DNA from: JAXMAZ01 sp046350115
GTDB lineage: Bacteria > Planctomycetota > Planctomycetia > Gemmatales > Gemmataceae
NCBI GenBank assembly: GCA_046350115.1
Contig: JAXMAZ010000002.1
Span: 806,001 to 870,000, forward strand
Length of the DNA stretch: 64,000 nt
Reading direction: 5' to 3'
The position numbers and the translations under genes are program-made. The notes under the pieces are model-generated. The model was not told the DNA's origin, ran no database searches, and saw only the letters and a program-made list of their open reading frames with translations. Below are positions 1-11,111 of this stretch, piece by piece (the stretch's first letter is position 1; every line of letters begins with the position of its first letter).

Positions 1-657
1 CCGCCGACCCACCCGCAGTTGCTCGACTGGCTGGCCGTCGACCTGATGGACAACGGCTGGTCGATGAAGCGGCTGCACCGGCTGATCGTCACCAGCAAGG
101 CGTACAAGATGGCGTCCGCCCCGTCCGGCCCGGCGTTCGACGCGGACCGCACGGCCGACCCGGACAACGTTTCCCTGTGGCGGGCCAACGCCCGGCGGCT
201 GGAGGCCGAGGCGGTCCGGGACGCGGTGCTGGCGGTGGCCGGCAAGCTCGATCTGACGGCCGGTGGCCCGGACCTCGACCCGGCGGCCGGCGCCCCGTTC
301 CGCCGCAGCCTGTACTACCGGCACGCGCCCGAGAAGGTGATGACGTTTTTGGACGTGTTCGACGCCGCCAGCCCGACCGAGTGCTACCGCCGGCACCCGA
401 CCATCGTGCCACAGCAGGCGCTCGCCCTGGCCAACAGCCCGCTCGCATTGGATGCGGCGAAGGCGATTGCCGAGGCGGTCAAAGAGAAGGAGTCGGCTGC
501 GTTCGTGGCGGCTGCGTTCCGCCGGGTGTTGGGCCGCGGACCGACCGATGCGGAAGCGAAAACGTGCGCCGAGTTTTTGAACGAGCAGAAGGGCCGGGGT
601 CGGCAGAACCTCGTTCACGTGCTGCTCAACCACCACGAGTTTGTGACACTCCGGTAG
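1..657 (+). CDS. DUF1553 (PSD1) domain protein, 3' part
   Basis: The reading frame is open from the first base, so the gene begins upstream of the window; an internal TTG at 19 is not a convincing start. The visible residues include LLDWLAVDLMDNGWSMK and RLIVTSKAYK, then RRSLYYRHAPEKVMTFLDVFD and PTIVPQQALALANSPL, the conserved tail of planctomycete PSD1 (DUF1553) proteins. These large exported proteins are usually paired with a DUF1501 protein, as here. Their biochemical role is unproven; a part in breaking down complex carbohydrate or in surface display is often suggested. Only the last 218 codons are present. Confidence 0.9.
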   Translation, partial: PPTHPQLLDWLAVDLMDNGWSMKRLHRLIVTSKAYKMASAPSGPAFDADRTADPDNVSLWRANARRLEAEAVRDAVLAVAGKLDLTAGGPDLDPAAGAPFRRSLYYRHAPEKVMTFLDVFDAASPTECYRRHPTIVPQQALALANSPLALDAAKAIAEAVKEKESAAFVAAAFRRVLGRGPTDAEAKTCAEFLNEQKGRGRQNLVHVLLNHHEFVTLR

Positions 658-675
658 CACACAGGGGCGTTTAGC

Positions 676-717
676 GGTCCGGCCTCCGGCCGGACCGGGG
701 CCGCCGGTGGCGGCCCC
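676..717. repeat. Two back-to-back hairpins
   Basis: 676-696 forms a stem of GGTCCGGCC with GGCCGGACC, and 697-717 forms a stem of GGGGCCGCC with GGCGGCCCC. They fill most of the gap between the DUF1553 and DUF1501 genes. They may act as a terminator or be a palindromic intergenic repeat; no T run follows. Confidence 0.6.
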
Positions 718-755
718 GCTACACGGGATTCCCGGACCAATTTTTGCGAGCCGCC

Positions 756-2210
756 ATGCACCCGTCACTCCCCCGCCGCGAGTTCCTCGCCGACCTGGGC
801 ATGGGCTTCACCGGCCTCGCCCTCGGGGCCATGCTCGCCCGGGACGGGGTCGCCCGCGACGATGTTCCGTGGGTGCCGCCGGACGGCAAGCCGCACTTCG
901 CCCCCAAGGTGAAGCGGGTCATCTGGCTGTTCATGGTCGGCGGCACCAGCCACATGGAGAGCTTCGACCCGAAGTCGGCCCTCGCTAAGTACGACGGCAA
1001 GTCGATCGAGGAGACGCCGTACAAGGCCACCCTCGACTCGCCGCACCTGAAGAAGAACCTACGCGAGTTTGTCGAGGGGCGGCACAAGGTCCGGCCGAAG
1101 CTGATGAAGCCGCAGGTCGGACATGCCAAGCGGGGCAAGAGCGGGATCGAGATGACGGACTGGTGGCCGCACGTCGGCGGGGTGGCGGACGAGCTGGCCG
1201 TCGTCCGGTCGATGTGGACGACCGACAACGACCACGGCGCCCAGCTCCAGTTCCACACCGGCCGGCACGCCCTGGAGGGGGCGCACCCGACCATCGGCTC
1301 GTGGGTGCGGTACGGCCTCGGCTCGCTGACCGACGACCTGCCCAGCTTCGTCGTCCTGGGCAAGCCGCTCGCCGACTGCTGCGGCGGCCAGTTCGGGCAC
1401 GGCGGCCACTACCTCGGGCCGGAGTATAACGGCGTCCGGCTGGAGGTGGACCCGAAGAACCCGCTCCCGTTCGCCGTCGCCCCCGGCGTCTCGGCGGACG
1501 AGCAGCGGGCCAAGTTCGACCTGACCCGCCGGCTGAACGGCCTCGCCGCGGTGCAGTACCCGGACGATCCGGCGTTGCGGGCGCGGATCAAGTCTTACGA
1601 GCTAGCGTTCCGGATGCAGACCTCGGTGCCGGACGTGATGCGGTTCGACGCCGAGACCGCCGAGACGAAGGGGCTGTACGGCCTGGACGACCCGACCACG
1701 AAGCCGTTCGGCGAGCTGTGCCTGGCCGCCCGCCGGCTGTCCGAACGGGGGGTGCGGTTCGTCCAGGTGTTCCACGGGTCCAACGGCGGGGCGGGGGCGT
1801 GGGACGCCCACGGCGGCCTTAAGGACAACCACACCACCCTTTGCAAGCAGGTGGACAAGCCGATCGCCGGGCTGATCCGCGACCTGAAGCGGAAAGGCTT
1901 GCTCGACGAGACGCTGGTGGTGTGGGGAAGCGAGTTCGGCCGCACCCCGGGGGCCGAGGGGTCCGGCGGCCGGGACCACCACCCCTACGGGTTCAGCGTG
2001 TGGCTGGCCGGGGCGGGGGTCAAGAAGGGGGTCGTCCACGGGGCGACGGACGAACTCGGGTTCCACGCGATCGAACACCGGCACTACGTCACCGACCTGC
2101 ACGCGACCGTCCTGCACCTGCTCGGCCTCGACCCGCGAAGGCTGGAGGTGCCCGGCCGCAAGCGGTTGGAGATCGACTTCGGCACCCCGATCCGCGACAT
2201 TCTGTGGTGA
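756..2210 (+). CDS. DUF1501 domain protein (Tat-exported)
   Basis: A 484-residue DUF1501 protein, the usual neighbour of DUF1553 genes in Planctomycetes. It opens with a twin-arginine signal (residues 7-8 RR, then EFLADLGMGFTGLALG) and so should be exported folded. Family features include the early MVGGTSHMESFDPK stretch and, near the C-terminus, WGSEFGRTPGAEGSGGRDHH, which resembles the metal-site region of alkaline-phosphatase-fold sulfatases. The ATG at 756 is preferred to a TTG at 744 because it puts the Arg pair close to the N-terminus. Enzymatic function is not established for the family. It lies 98 bp downstream of the DUF1553 gene and is probably co-expressed with it. Confidence 0.93.
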   Translation: MHPSLPRREFLADLGMGFTGLALGAMLARDGVARDDVPWVPPDGKPHFAPKVKRVIWLFMVGGTSHMESFDPKSALAKYDGKSIEETPYKATLDSPHLKKNLREFVEGRHKVRPKLMKPQVGHAKRGKSGIEMTDWWPHVGGVADELAVVRSMWTTDNDHGAQLQFHTGRHALEGAHPTIGSWVRYGLGSLTDDLPSFVVLGKPLADCCGGQFGHGGHYLGPEYNGVRLEVDPKNPLPFAVAPGVSADEQRAKFDLTRRLNGLAAVQYPDDPALRARIKSYELAFRMQTSVPDVMRFDAETAETKGLYGLDDPTTKPFGELCLAARRLSERGVRFVQVFHGSNGGAGAWDAHGGLKDNHTTLCKQVDKPIAGLIRDLKRKGLLDETLVVWGSEFGRTPGAEGSGGRDHHPYGFSVWLAGAGVKKGVVHGATDELGFHAIEHRHYVTDLHATVLHLLGLDPRRLEVPGRKRLEIDFGTPIRDILW

Positions 2211-2224
2211 CCGCCCGGCTGCTG

Positions 2225-2282
2225 ACCAGCCCGACGCGCCCGCGCGGGGTCACAGTAACCCGCGCGGGCGCGTCGGGCTGGT
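2225..2282. repeat. Perfect 24-bp-stem palindrome
   Basis: Positions 2225-2248 and 2259-2282 are exact reverse complements (core GACGCGCCCGCGCGGG) around a 10-base loop. It starts 14 bp after the DUF1501 stop. It could terminate transcription, but the long GC-only stem without a T tract also fits a mobile intergenic palindrome. Confidence 0.75.
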
Positions 2283-2373
2283 GAGTGAACGCCGATTGAC
2301 ATTGGCGGCCGGGTGTCGGCCGGGGTAGTGTGACGGCATCGTGTCCGCTCCCACGGCCGCACAGGAGGTGCCG

Positions 2374-3732
2374 ATGCACGACTCCATTCTCCAGTCCGTC
2401 GGCCACACCCCGCTGGTCAAGCTCCGCCGGATCACCGCCGGGCTGGCCCCGACCATCGCCGCCAAAGTCGAGGCGTCGAACCCCGGCGGCAGCACCAAGG
2501 ACCGGGTGGCGGTCGCCATGATCGCCGACGCCGAGAAGCGGGGCTGGCTGCGGCCCGGCGGCACCATCATCGAGGCCACCGCTGGCAACACCGGGGTCGG
2601 GCTGGCGATGGTCGCCGCCGTCCGTGGGTATCGGTGTATCTTCGTCCTGCCGGACAAGATGTCGGCCGAGAAGATCAGCCTGCTCAAGGCCTACGGGGCG
2701 GAGGTGGTCATCACCCCGACCGCCGTCGCCCCGGACTCGCCGGACAGCTACAACGGGGTGGCGGACCGACTCGCCCGGGAAATCCCCGGGGCGTGGCGGC
2801 CGAACCAGTTCACCAACCTGTCCAACCCCGAGGTGCATTACCGCACCACCGGGCCGGAGATCTGGGACCAGACGGACGGCAAGGTGACGGTCGTCGTCGG
2901 CGGGGTGGGCACAGGCGGCACCCTGTCCGGGGTGGGCAAGTATCTGAAGGAGCGGAACCCGGAGGTGAAGGTCGTCGGGGCCGACCCGGAGGGGTCGGTG
3001 CTGTCCGGCGGCAGCCCGCACGGGTGGAAGGTGGAGGGGATCGGCGAGGACTTCGTCCCCAAGACGTTCAACTCCCAGCTCGTCGACGACTGGGTGCGGG
3101 TGAGCGACGCCGAGAGCTTCCACGTCGCCCGGGAGCTGGCCCGGCGGGAGGGGCTGCTGTGCGGCGGGTCGTGCGGGACGGCCCTGGCTGCCGCCCTGCG
3201 GTACGCCCGCCGGCTGACCGCCGCCGACCTGGTGGTGGTGATCTGTGCGGACACCGGGCGGAACTACCTGAGCAAGATGTACGACGACGCCTGGCTGGCC
3301 GCCAACAACCTGCAGTGGACGCCGACCGCCGCCGCCACCGTCGGCGACCTGCTGAAGCGGCGGGGCGAGCGGCCGCTGTTCACCATCCGCCCGGAGGCGA
3401 CGGCGGCCGAGGCCATCGACATGCTGCGGACGGCCGGCATCTCGCAGCTACCGGTGCTGGACGGGGGCAAGCCGGTCGGCAGCGTACAGGAGGTGACGAT
3501 CGCCCGCATCCTGCACGACCACCGCGACCCGGAGACGGTGCCGGTCGGCGAGATCATGGCCCGCCCGCTGCCGCAGATCGACGTGGGCACCCACCTGGAC
3601 GAGGCGTACCGGCTACTGTTGAGTGGCAACACCGGCGTGCTTGCGACGGACGGCGGGGAGGTGGTCGGGATCGTCACCCGGATCGACCTGATCGACTACT
3701 GGACGCCGAAGAAAGAGCCGGCCGGGGTCTGA
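2374..3732 (+). CDS. Cystathionine beta-synthase with C-terminal CBS pair
   Basis: A 452-residue PLP enzyme of the cysteine synthase/cystathionine beta-synthase fold. Seen are NPGGSTKDRVA with the Schiff-base lysine at residue 42, the EATAGNTGVGLA asparagine loop, and the phosphate-binding GGVGTGGTLSGVG. From about residue 322 there are two CBS motifs, the regulatory module that binds adenosyl ligands in classical CBS. It should condense serine (or O-acetylserine) with homocysteine or sulfide in the cytoplasm. The start is fixed by AGGAGG at 2363-2368, so an in-frame GTG at 2341 is rejected. The next gene is a cystathionine gamma-lyase/synthase-type enzyme, so the two together suggest transsulfuration. 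CBS versus cysteine synthase activity is inferred from the CBS pair and this context. Confidence 0.9.
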   Translation: MHDSILQSVGHTPLVKLRRITAGLAPTIAAKVEASNPGGSTKDRVAVAMIADAEKRGWLRPGGTIIEATAGNTGVGLAMVAAVRGYRCIFVLPDKMSAEKISLLKAYGAEVVITPTAVAPDSPDSYNGVADRLAREIPGAWRPNQFTNLSNPEVHYRTTGPEIWDQTDGKVTVVVGGVGTGGTLSGVGKYLKERNPEVKVVGADPEGSVLSGGSPHGWKVEGIGEDFVPKTFNSQLVDDWVRVSDAESFHVARELARREGLLCGGSCGTALAAALRYARRLTAADLVVVICADTGRNYLSKMYDDAWLAANNLQWTPTAAATVGDLLKRRGERPLFTIRPEATAAEAIDMLRTAGISQLPVLDGGKPVGSVQEVTIARILHDHRDPETVPVGEIMARPLPQIDVGTHLDEAYRLLLSGNTGVLATDGGEVVGIVTRIDLIDYWTPKKEPAGV

Positions 3733-3750
3733 CGGATGCCGGCGATTCTT

Positions 3751-3859
3751 GTAGGGTGCGTTGAGGAGGCTCGGCGACGAAACGCACCAGCCCCGCAACG
3801 ACTTCCTATCAGGCGTGCGGTCTCAACGGTGCGTTCCGCAATGCCTCCACGCACCCTAC
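3751..3859. repeat. Twin-hairpin intergenic repeat, copy A
   Basis: Starts GTAGGGTGCGTTGAGG and ends with the inverted CCTCCACGCACCCTAC. Each end also carries the shorter inverted pair GGTGCGTT/AACGCACC. It is one of five about 110-bp relatives in the window (also at 3876, 6742, 11800 and 17063). Confidence 0.8.
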
Positions 3860-3875
3860 GAGGTCGTCCACCGAT

Positions 3876-3987
3876 GTAGGGTGCGTGGAGGGAGGGCTTT
3901 GACGACTGGAACGCACCGGCTGACAAGGATATCGACCGACACGTGATGTCCCGCTGGTGCGTTTCGCAGAGCCTCAACGCACCCTAC
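3876..3987. repeat. Twin-hairpin intergenic repeat, copy B
   Basis: A second, more diverged copy of the same element lies directly after copy A. It begins GTAGGGTGCGTGGAGG and ends GCCTCAACGCACCCTAC. The two copies fill nearly all of the 278-bp gap between the CBS gene and the Cys/Met lyase. Confidence 0.8.
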
Positions 3988-4010
3988 ACAAACAGCACAA
4001 GAGGTCGCTG

Positions 4011-5165
4011 ATGCCCGATTCCTCCGATCACGGCTTCTCCACCCGGGCGATCCACGCCGGCCAGCCGCCCGACCCGAGTACCGGGGCGACGGTGGTGCCG
4101 ATCTCGGTCAGCTCGACGTTCACCCAGGCCGCCCCCGGCGACCACAAGGGGTACGAGTACGCCCGCAGCGGCAACCCGACCCGGGCCGCCCTGGAAGCCT
4201 GCTTGGCGGCAATTGAGGGCGGGGAACGGGGGCTGGCGTTCGCGTCCGGGCTGGCGGCCACCGCCGCGGTGTTCCAGGGGCTGCTCAAGCCGGGCGACGA
4301 GGTGGTGGCGGCGGCCGACCTGTACGGCGGCACGTTCCGCCTCTTGGAGCGGGTGTTCAAGCCGTGGGGGCTGGTCGCCAAGTACACGGAGGATGCGTCC
4401 GCCGCCGGGTTCGCCGCCCTGGTGACGCCGAAGACCAAGCTGGTGTGGATCGAGACGCCGACCAACCCGCTGCTGCAAGTCCTGGACATCGCCGCCATCG
4501 CCGAGGTGGCGCACAAGGCCGGAGCGGTGCTGGCCGTGGACAACACGTTCGCCTCGCCGTACCTCCAGCAGCCGCTCAAACTCGGGGCGGACATCGTGGT
4601 TCACAGCACCACCAAGTATCTCGGCGGGCACTCGGACGTGGTCGGCGGGGCGATCGTCGGCGGCAAAGACCTGCTCGACCCGGTGAAGTTCTACCAGAAC
4701 GCGGCCGGCGGGGTGCCCGGGCCGTTCGACTGCTACCTGGTGCTCCGCGGGATCAAGACGCTGGCCGTGCGGATGGACCGGCACTGCACCAACGCCGCCG
4801 AGCTGGCCGGCTGGCTGGCGAAGCAGCCGCAGGTGGCGAAGCTGTACTACCCCGGGCTGCCGGACCACCCGGGGCACGCGACCGCCGCCAAGCAGATGAA
4901 GGGGTTCGGCGGGATGATCTCGCTGCAACTGGTCGGCGGGGCGGACGCGGCCCGGCGGTTCCTCTCCCGGACGCACCTGTTCAGCCTGGCCGAGAGCCTG
5001 GGCGGGGTGGAGTCGCTGGTCAACCACCCGGCGACCATGACCCACGCCAGCATCCCGAAAGCCGCCCGCGAGGCCCGTGGTGTCGACGACGGGCTGATCC
5101 GGCTGAGCGTCGGCATCGAGGACGTCGCCGACCTGCGGGCCGACCTGCAACACGCCCTCAACTGA
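4011..5165 (+). CDS. Cys/Met metabolism PLP enzyme (cystathionine gamma-lyase/synthase type)
   Basis: A 384-residue member of the Cys/Met PLP family. It shows FSTRAIHAGQPPDP at the N-terminus, YEYARSGNPTRAALE, the cofactor region SGLAATAAVF and the Schiff-base lysine 202 in HSTTKYLGGHSD. The C-terminus SLGGVESLVNHPATMTH and IRLSVGIED is typical. Members cleave cystathionine to cysteine or make it from an activated homoserine; sequence alone does not separate them. The preceding CBS gene favours gamma-lyase (reverse transsulfuration). The ATG at 4011 follows an AGAGG motif; an in-frame upstream codon at 3957 lies inside the repeat and is rejected. Confidence 0.92.
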   Translation: MPDSSDHGFSTRAIHAGQPPDPSTGATVVPISVSSTFTQAAPGDHKGYEYARSGNPTRAALEACLAAIEGGERGLAFASGLAATAAVFQGLLKPGDEVVAAADLYGGTFRLLERVFKPWGLVAKYTEDASAAGFAALVTPKTKLVWIETPTNPLLQVLDIAAIAEVAHKAGAVLAVDNTFASPYLQQPLKLGADIVVHSTTKYLGGHSDVVGGAIVGGKDLLDPVKFYQNAAGGVPGPFDCYLVLRGIKTLAVRMDRHCTNAAELAGWLAKQPQVAKLYYPGLPDHPGHATAAKQMKGFGGMISLQLVGGADAARRFLSRTHLFSLAESLGGVESLVNHPATMTHASIPKAAREARGVDDGLIRLSVGIEDVADLRADLQHALN

Positions 5166-5190
5166 TACCGACCGGCTGAGAGTTCATATC

Positions 5191-5333
5191 CTTCTCCCCT
5201 CTCCCCTTGGGGGAGAGGGGTTGGGGGTGTGGGGTCGGGACTTGACCGTTCGCAAGCGCAGAAATGGGTTGAAGTCCCGACCCCTCACCCGGCCCGCAAA
5301 GCCGGGCCACCCTCTCCCCCAGGGGGAGAGGGA
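5191..5333. repeat. Compound intergenic repeat of nested hairpins
   Basis: Outer arms are CCCTCTCCCC/GGGGGAGAGGG at both ends. Inside is GGTCGGGACTT with its inverted copy AAGTCCCGACC, then GGCCCGC/GCCGGGCC. The arrangement fills the gap between the PLP enzyme and the phosphodiesterase and looks like a dispersed repeat rather than a plain terminator. Confidence 0.7.
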
Positions 5334-5365
5334 AAAGACAAGAGGCCAACCCCATTCGGTAAGCC

Positions 5366-6745
5366 ATGCCGCCCGTCGTCCTCGTCAACGCCGTCGGACT
5401 GACCCCCCGCCTCCTGCAACACGCCCCCCGGCTGTCGGCACTCGCCGCCGGCGGGTGGGTGGTGTCGCTGCGGGAGGCGGTCCCGGCTGTCACCTGCACC
5501 GCTCAGGCGACGATTCTCACCGGCCAATCGCCCTCGGTTCACGGCGTTGTCGCCAACGGCTGGCTGTTCCGGGACACCACCGAAGTCCGCTTCTGGCAGC
5601 AGTCGAACCGGCTGATCCAGGCCGAGCCGCTGTACCTGACAGCGAAGAAGCGGGCGGCCGAGCGGGGCCGGGGGTTCACGTCGGCGAAGCTGTTCTGGTG
5701 GTTCAACCAGGGGGCGGCGGTCGATATCAGCGTCACCCCGAAGCCGTGGTACGGAGTGGACGGGAACAAGGTGTTCGGCGTCACCGGCACCCCCGTCGGC
5801 CGGGCGGAGGCGTTGGAGCAGAAGCTTGGCAAGTTCCCGTTCCACACCTTCTGGGGGCCGATGTCCGGGCTGCCGTGTACCGAGTGGATCGCCCGGTGCG
5901 CAGCCGAGGTGCTGACCGCCGACCGGCCCGACCTGACGCTGGTGTACCTGCCGCACCTGGACTACGAGCCGCAGCGGCGGGGGCCGTCCAGCTGCGACCT
6001 GGCGAAGCACGTCGGCGAGCTGGACGCCGCCTGTGCGCCGCTGCTGGACGCGGCGAAGGCGATGGGAGCGCAAGTGTGGGTGGTGAGCGAGTACGGGCAC
6101 TGTGACGTGAGCCGGCCGGTTCACCCGAACAGGGCGTTACGGGAGGCCGGGCTGTTGCAGGTGCGGGGCGGGCCGTTCGGCGAACAGCTCGACCTGTACG
6201 GCAGCCGGGCGTTCGCCGTGTGCGACCACCAGTTGGCCCACGTGTACGTGCAAGACCCGGCTGACGCGCCGCGGCTGAGGGACGTGCTGGCCGCTCTCGA
6301 CGGAGTGGGGCAAGTGCTAGCCGGTGAGGAACGCGAGGCGATCGGGCTGACCCACGAGCGGGCCGGCGAGATCGTGCTGTTGTCGAAGCCGGACGCCTGG
6401 TTCGCGTACCCGTTCTGGCTGGATGACGCGGTGGCCCCGGACTACGCCCGGGCGGTGGCCATCCACCACAAGCCCGGGTTCGACCCGTGCGAGCTGTTCT
6501 TCGACCCGCGGCTCACCTTCCCGAAGTTGCACGCGGCCAGGCGGCTGGCTCAGAAGAAGCTCGGGTTCCGCATGACGATGGACGTGGTGCCGCTGGACGC
6601 GAGCATCGTGCGAGGGAGTCACGGGCTACCGGCGGCTGATCCCCAGGACCGAGCGATCCTGGTAGGACACGGAGCGGACCCGGGCCGCGAGCTGCCGATG
6701 ACGGCGGTGCGGGACTTGGTGTTGGGGGCGTTGGGTCTTCCGTAG
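5366..6745 (+). CDS. Type I phosphodiesterase/nucleotide pyrophosphatase family protein
   Basis: A 459-residue alkaline-phosphatase-superfamily protein. The N-terminus PPVVLVNAVGLTP is followed by AVTCTAQATILTGQSPSVHGV, which supplies the catalytic Thr region, with HGV as a later motif. Further on are YLPHLDYEPQR and SEYGHCDVSRPVHPN, the Asp/His metal ligands expected of this fold. No signal peptide is evident, so it is probably cytoplasmic. Substrate is unknown; relatives hydrolyse phosphodiesters or pyrophosphates, often on nucleotides or lipid precursors. The repeat directly downstream starts at 6742 and overlaps the stop codon. Confidence 0.85.
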   Translation: MPPVVLVNAVGLTPRLLQHAPRLSALAAGGWVVSLREAVPAVTCTAQATILTGQSPSVHGVVANGWLFRDTTEVRFWQQSNRLIQAEPLYLTAKKRAAERGRGFTSAKLFWWFNQGAAVDISVTPKPWYGVDGNKVFGVTGTPVGRAEALEQKLGKFPFHTFWGPMSGLPCTEWIARCAAEVLTADRPDLTLVYLPHLDYEPQRRGPSSCDLAKHVGELDAACAPLLDAAKAMGAQVWVVSEYGHCDVSRPVHPNRALREAGLLQVRGGPFGEQLDLYGSRAFAVCDHQLAHVYVQDPADAPRLRDVLAALDGVGQVLAGEEREAIGLTHERAGEIVLLSKPDAWFAYPFWLDDAVAPDYARAVAIHHKPGFDPCELFFDPRLTFPKLHAARRLAQKKLGFRMTMDVVPLDASIVRGSHGLPAADPQDRAILVGHGADPGRELPMTAVRDLVLGALGLP

Positions 6746-6850
6746 GGTGCGTTGAGGCTTTGCGAAACGCACCAATGGGGCTCCGCCCCGACGACGTGGT
6801 CGTTGCCGGGCCGGTGCGTTTCGTCGCAAAGCCTCCTCAACACACCCTAC
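6742..6850. repeat. Twin-hairpin intergenic repeat, copy C
   Basis: GTAGGGTGCGTTGAGGCTTTGCG at the left (quoted in part) is inverted at the right as CTCAACACACCCTAC. It lies between two convergent genes. The TAG stop of the minus-strand gene (6847-6849) and the last codon of the plus-strand gene both fall inside it, so it sits exactly where both transcripts end. Confidence 0.8.
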
Positions 6851-7728
6851 GAAATCAGCTTTCGCAACTCCTGCACGTACTTCGGCACCGCTTCCAGCGG
6901 GTCTTCGGCCGCCTCGTGTTCGAGCGCCACGTACCCGTGGAAGTTGCCCTCCTTCAGTAGCTTCACCAGCCGCCCGAGGTCGGCCGGCTCCTTCTTCCCG
7001 CCGGGGAACATCTCCGTCTTCACCTGGGCGACCACCCCGTAAGGGATGATCGCGGCCAAATCGGCATACGGGTCGGCGGTGCGGAAGTTGCCGGTGTCCA
7101 CGTTCACCCCGAACGCCGGGCTGTTCACCGCCTTCACCAGCGCCAGCATCCCCTCCCGGGTGGCCACAATCCCGCCGTGGTTCTCCAGAGCCAGCAGCAC
7201 GCCGACCTTGGCCGCGTGGTCGCAGCACTCCTCGATTGCGGCCACCACCCGCTTGCGGCAGGCGGCCAGGTCGTCCCCCTTCTCCAGGTTGCCGGCGAAG
7301 ATGCGGACCGTCTTCGCCCCGAGCTTGGCCGCCCGGTCGGCCCACTGCTTCACCTTCTCGATCTCGGCCTTCCGCTTGCGGTCGTCCCTGTAGGTGAAGG
7401 TGTTGCCGACCGGCACCCCGGAGACCGCCAGCTTCTTCGCGGTGGTGTGCGCCCTCAGCTTCGCCAGGTAGGCGTCGGACGTGTCGGCGAAGTAGTACGA
7501 GGTGAGTTCGACCGCGTCGAGCGGCAAACCGGCGGCCAGGTCGATGAACCCGAACAGGTCCATCGTCGGCTTCTTCAGGTCGAGCGCCTTGCGGAAGCTG
7601 TACGCGGCGAGCGACAGCTTCAGGTCGGCGGTCGGGCCGGGCCGCTTGATCGGGTCGATGGCGAGCGCCGGGCCGGCGGCCAGGGCGAGCGAGGTGCCGA
7701 GGAACTGGCGGCGGGAGAGGGCGGGCAC
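6847..7728 (-). CDS. Sugar phosphate isomerase/epimerase (AP2Ec/TIM barrel), Tat-exported
   Basis: A 293-residue xylose-isomerase-like TIM-barrel protein with an N-terminal twin-arginine signal (SRRQFLGTSLALAAGPALA). Seen are LSLAAYSFRK, the barrel strands ALENHGGIVA and FGVNVDTGNF, and GYVALEHEA near the end; the Glu and His residues fit the divalent-metal site of the family. Planctomycetes encode many exported copies, presumably for sugar turnover outside the cytoplasm; the substrate is unknown. The GTG at 7728 has a GGAG about 10 bases upstream and keeps the RR near the N-terminus. A longer reading to 7785 would run through the palindrome and is rejected. Confidence 0.85.
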   Translation of the reverse strand: MPALSRRQFLGTSLALAAGPALAIDPIKRPGPTADLKLSLAAYSFRKALDLKKPTMDLFGFIDLAAGLPLDAVELTSYYFADTSDAYLAKLRAHTTAKKLAVSGVPVGNTFTYRDDRKRKAEIEKVKQWADRAAKLGAKTVRIFAGNLEKGDDLAACRKRVVAAIEECCDHAAKVGVLLALENHGGIVATREGMLALVKAVNSPAFGVNVDTGNFRTADPYADLAAIIPYGVVAQVKTEMFPGGKKEPADLGRLVKLLKEGNFHGYVALEHEAAEDPLEAVPKYVQELRKLIS

Positions 7729-7740
7729 GGGAAGGCTCCG

Positions 7741-7798
7741 GGTAGGGTCCGCTGTGCGGACCGGCGGCGCATCGCCGGTCCGCACAGCGGACCCTACC
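7741..7798. repeat. Perfect 26-bp-stem palindrome
   Basis: 7741-7766 and 7773-7798 are exact reverse complements (GGTAGGGTCCGCTGTGCGG at the outer end) with a 6-base loop. It lies between the aconitase stop and the isomerase start on the minus strand, so a transcript leaving acnA would fold it at once. It may terminate transcription or be a dispersed palindrome. Confidence 0.75.
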
Positions 7799-7802
7799 AG
7801 AA

Positions 7803-10547
<2,745 letters not shown>

Positions 10548-10695
10548 GAGCGGGTCGCCCCGGGTCGGGTGGGTGTGTGTCTACCCGTATTGTTGGGGGG
10601 CGGTCGGACAGCGGCCACCGAAACCCCGGCCGACCGGAGGCGGCCGGCGGGGTCGGGCAGCAGACAAGCGGGCGGTGCCGCTCACGCCGGACGGT

Positions 10696-11052
10696 TTAGT
10701 GAGGGGCGTCCCCTTTCGACCCGTTCGGCTGGCCCGGCTCGGTCGGGTGGATTTGGTGGTGCCGGGGCGGGCTACTGACGTGCGGGGTGCCGGGCTGGGT
10801 GCCGACATCGGCCTCGTCCCGGGCGTACTGCTTGGCCTCCGACGGGGAGCGGTGTCGGGAGTTGTCACCCAGGATCTCTTCCGGGTCGTCCCGGGTGTCG
10901 GTCCGGGTGCCCCGGCCGGCCCCGCCGGACGACCCGGTGTCGTGGCTCGTCCCGGCCGGGGTGATCGAGTTGGTTCCGCCATGGTCGATCGGCCGGGTCG
11001 GCATCGCCACCCCGCCGCCTTCCGTGCCGCCGCGCAACTGGTCCGCCATCAT
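10696..11052 (-). CDS. Small hydrophilic protein of unknown function
   Basis: A 118-residue protein rich in Gly, Thr, Pro, Asp and Arg, with no membrane segment or domain that I recognise. It looks intrinsically disordered. Support for a real gene is the GGAGG placed 7 bases before the double ATG at 11052, and a lack of good alternatives on the other strand. It lies upstream of acnA on the same strand, 148 bp away, and downstream of another unknown gene. Confidence 0.55.
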   Translation of the reverse strand: MMADQLRGGTEGGGVAMPTRPIDHGGTNSITPAGTSHDTGSSGGAGRGTRTDTRDDPEEILGDNSRHRSPSEAKQYARDEADVGTQPGTPHVSSPPRHHQIHPTEPGQPNGSKGDAPH

Positions 11053-11111
11053 TCAGTCCTCCGGTGGGCGAGAGGACTGTCCTGCCTTGCAAACCCGACG
11101 CCGGACCAGGA

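Noticed and set aside
2211..2373. SAM or other riboswitch before the CBS gene
   Set aside because: The only structure is the symmetric 24-bp palindrome next to the previous gene; no conserved riboswitch core was recognised.
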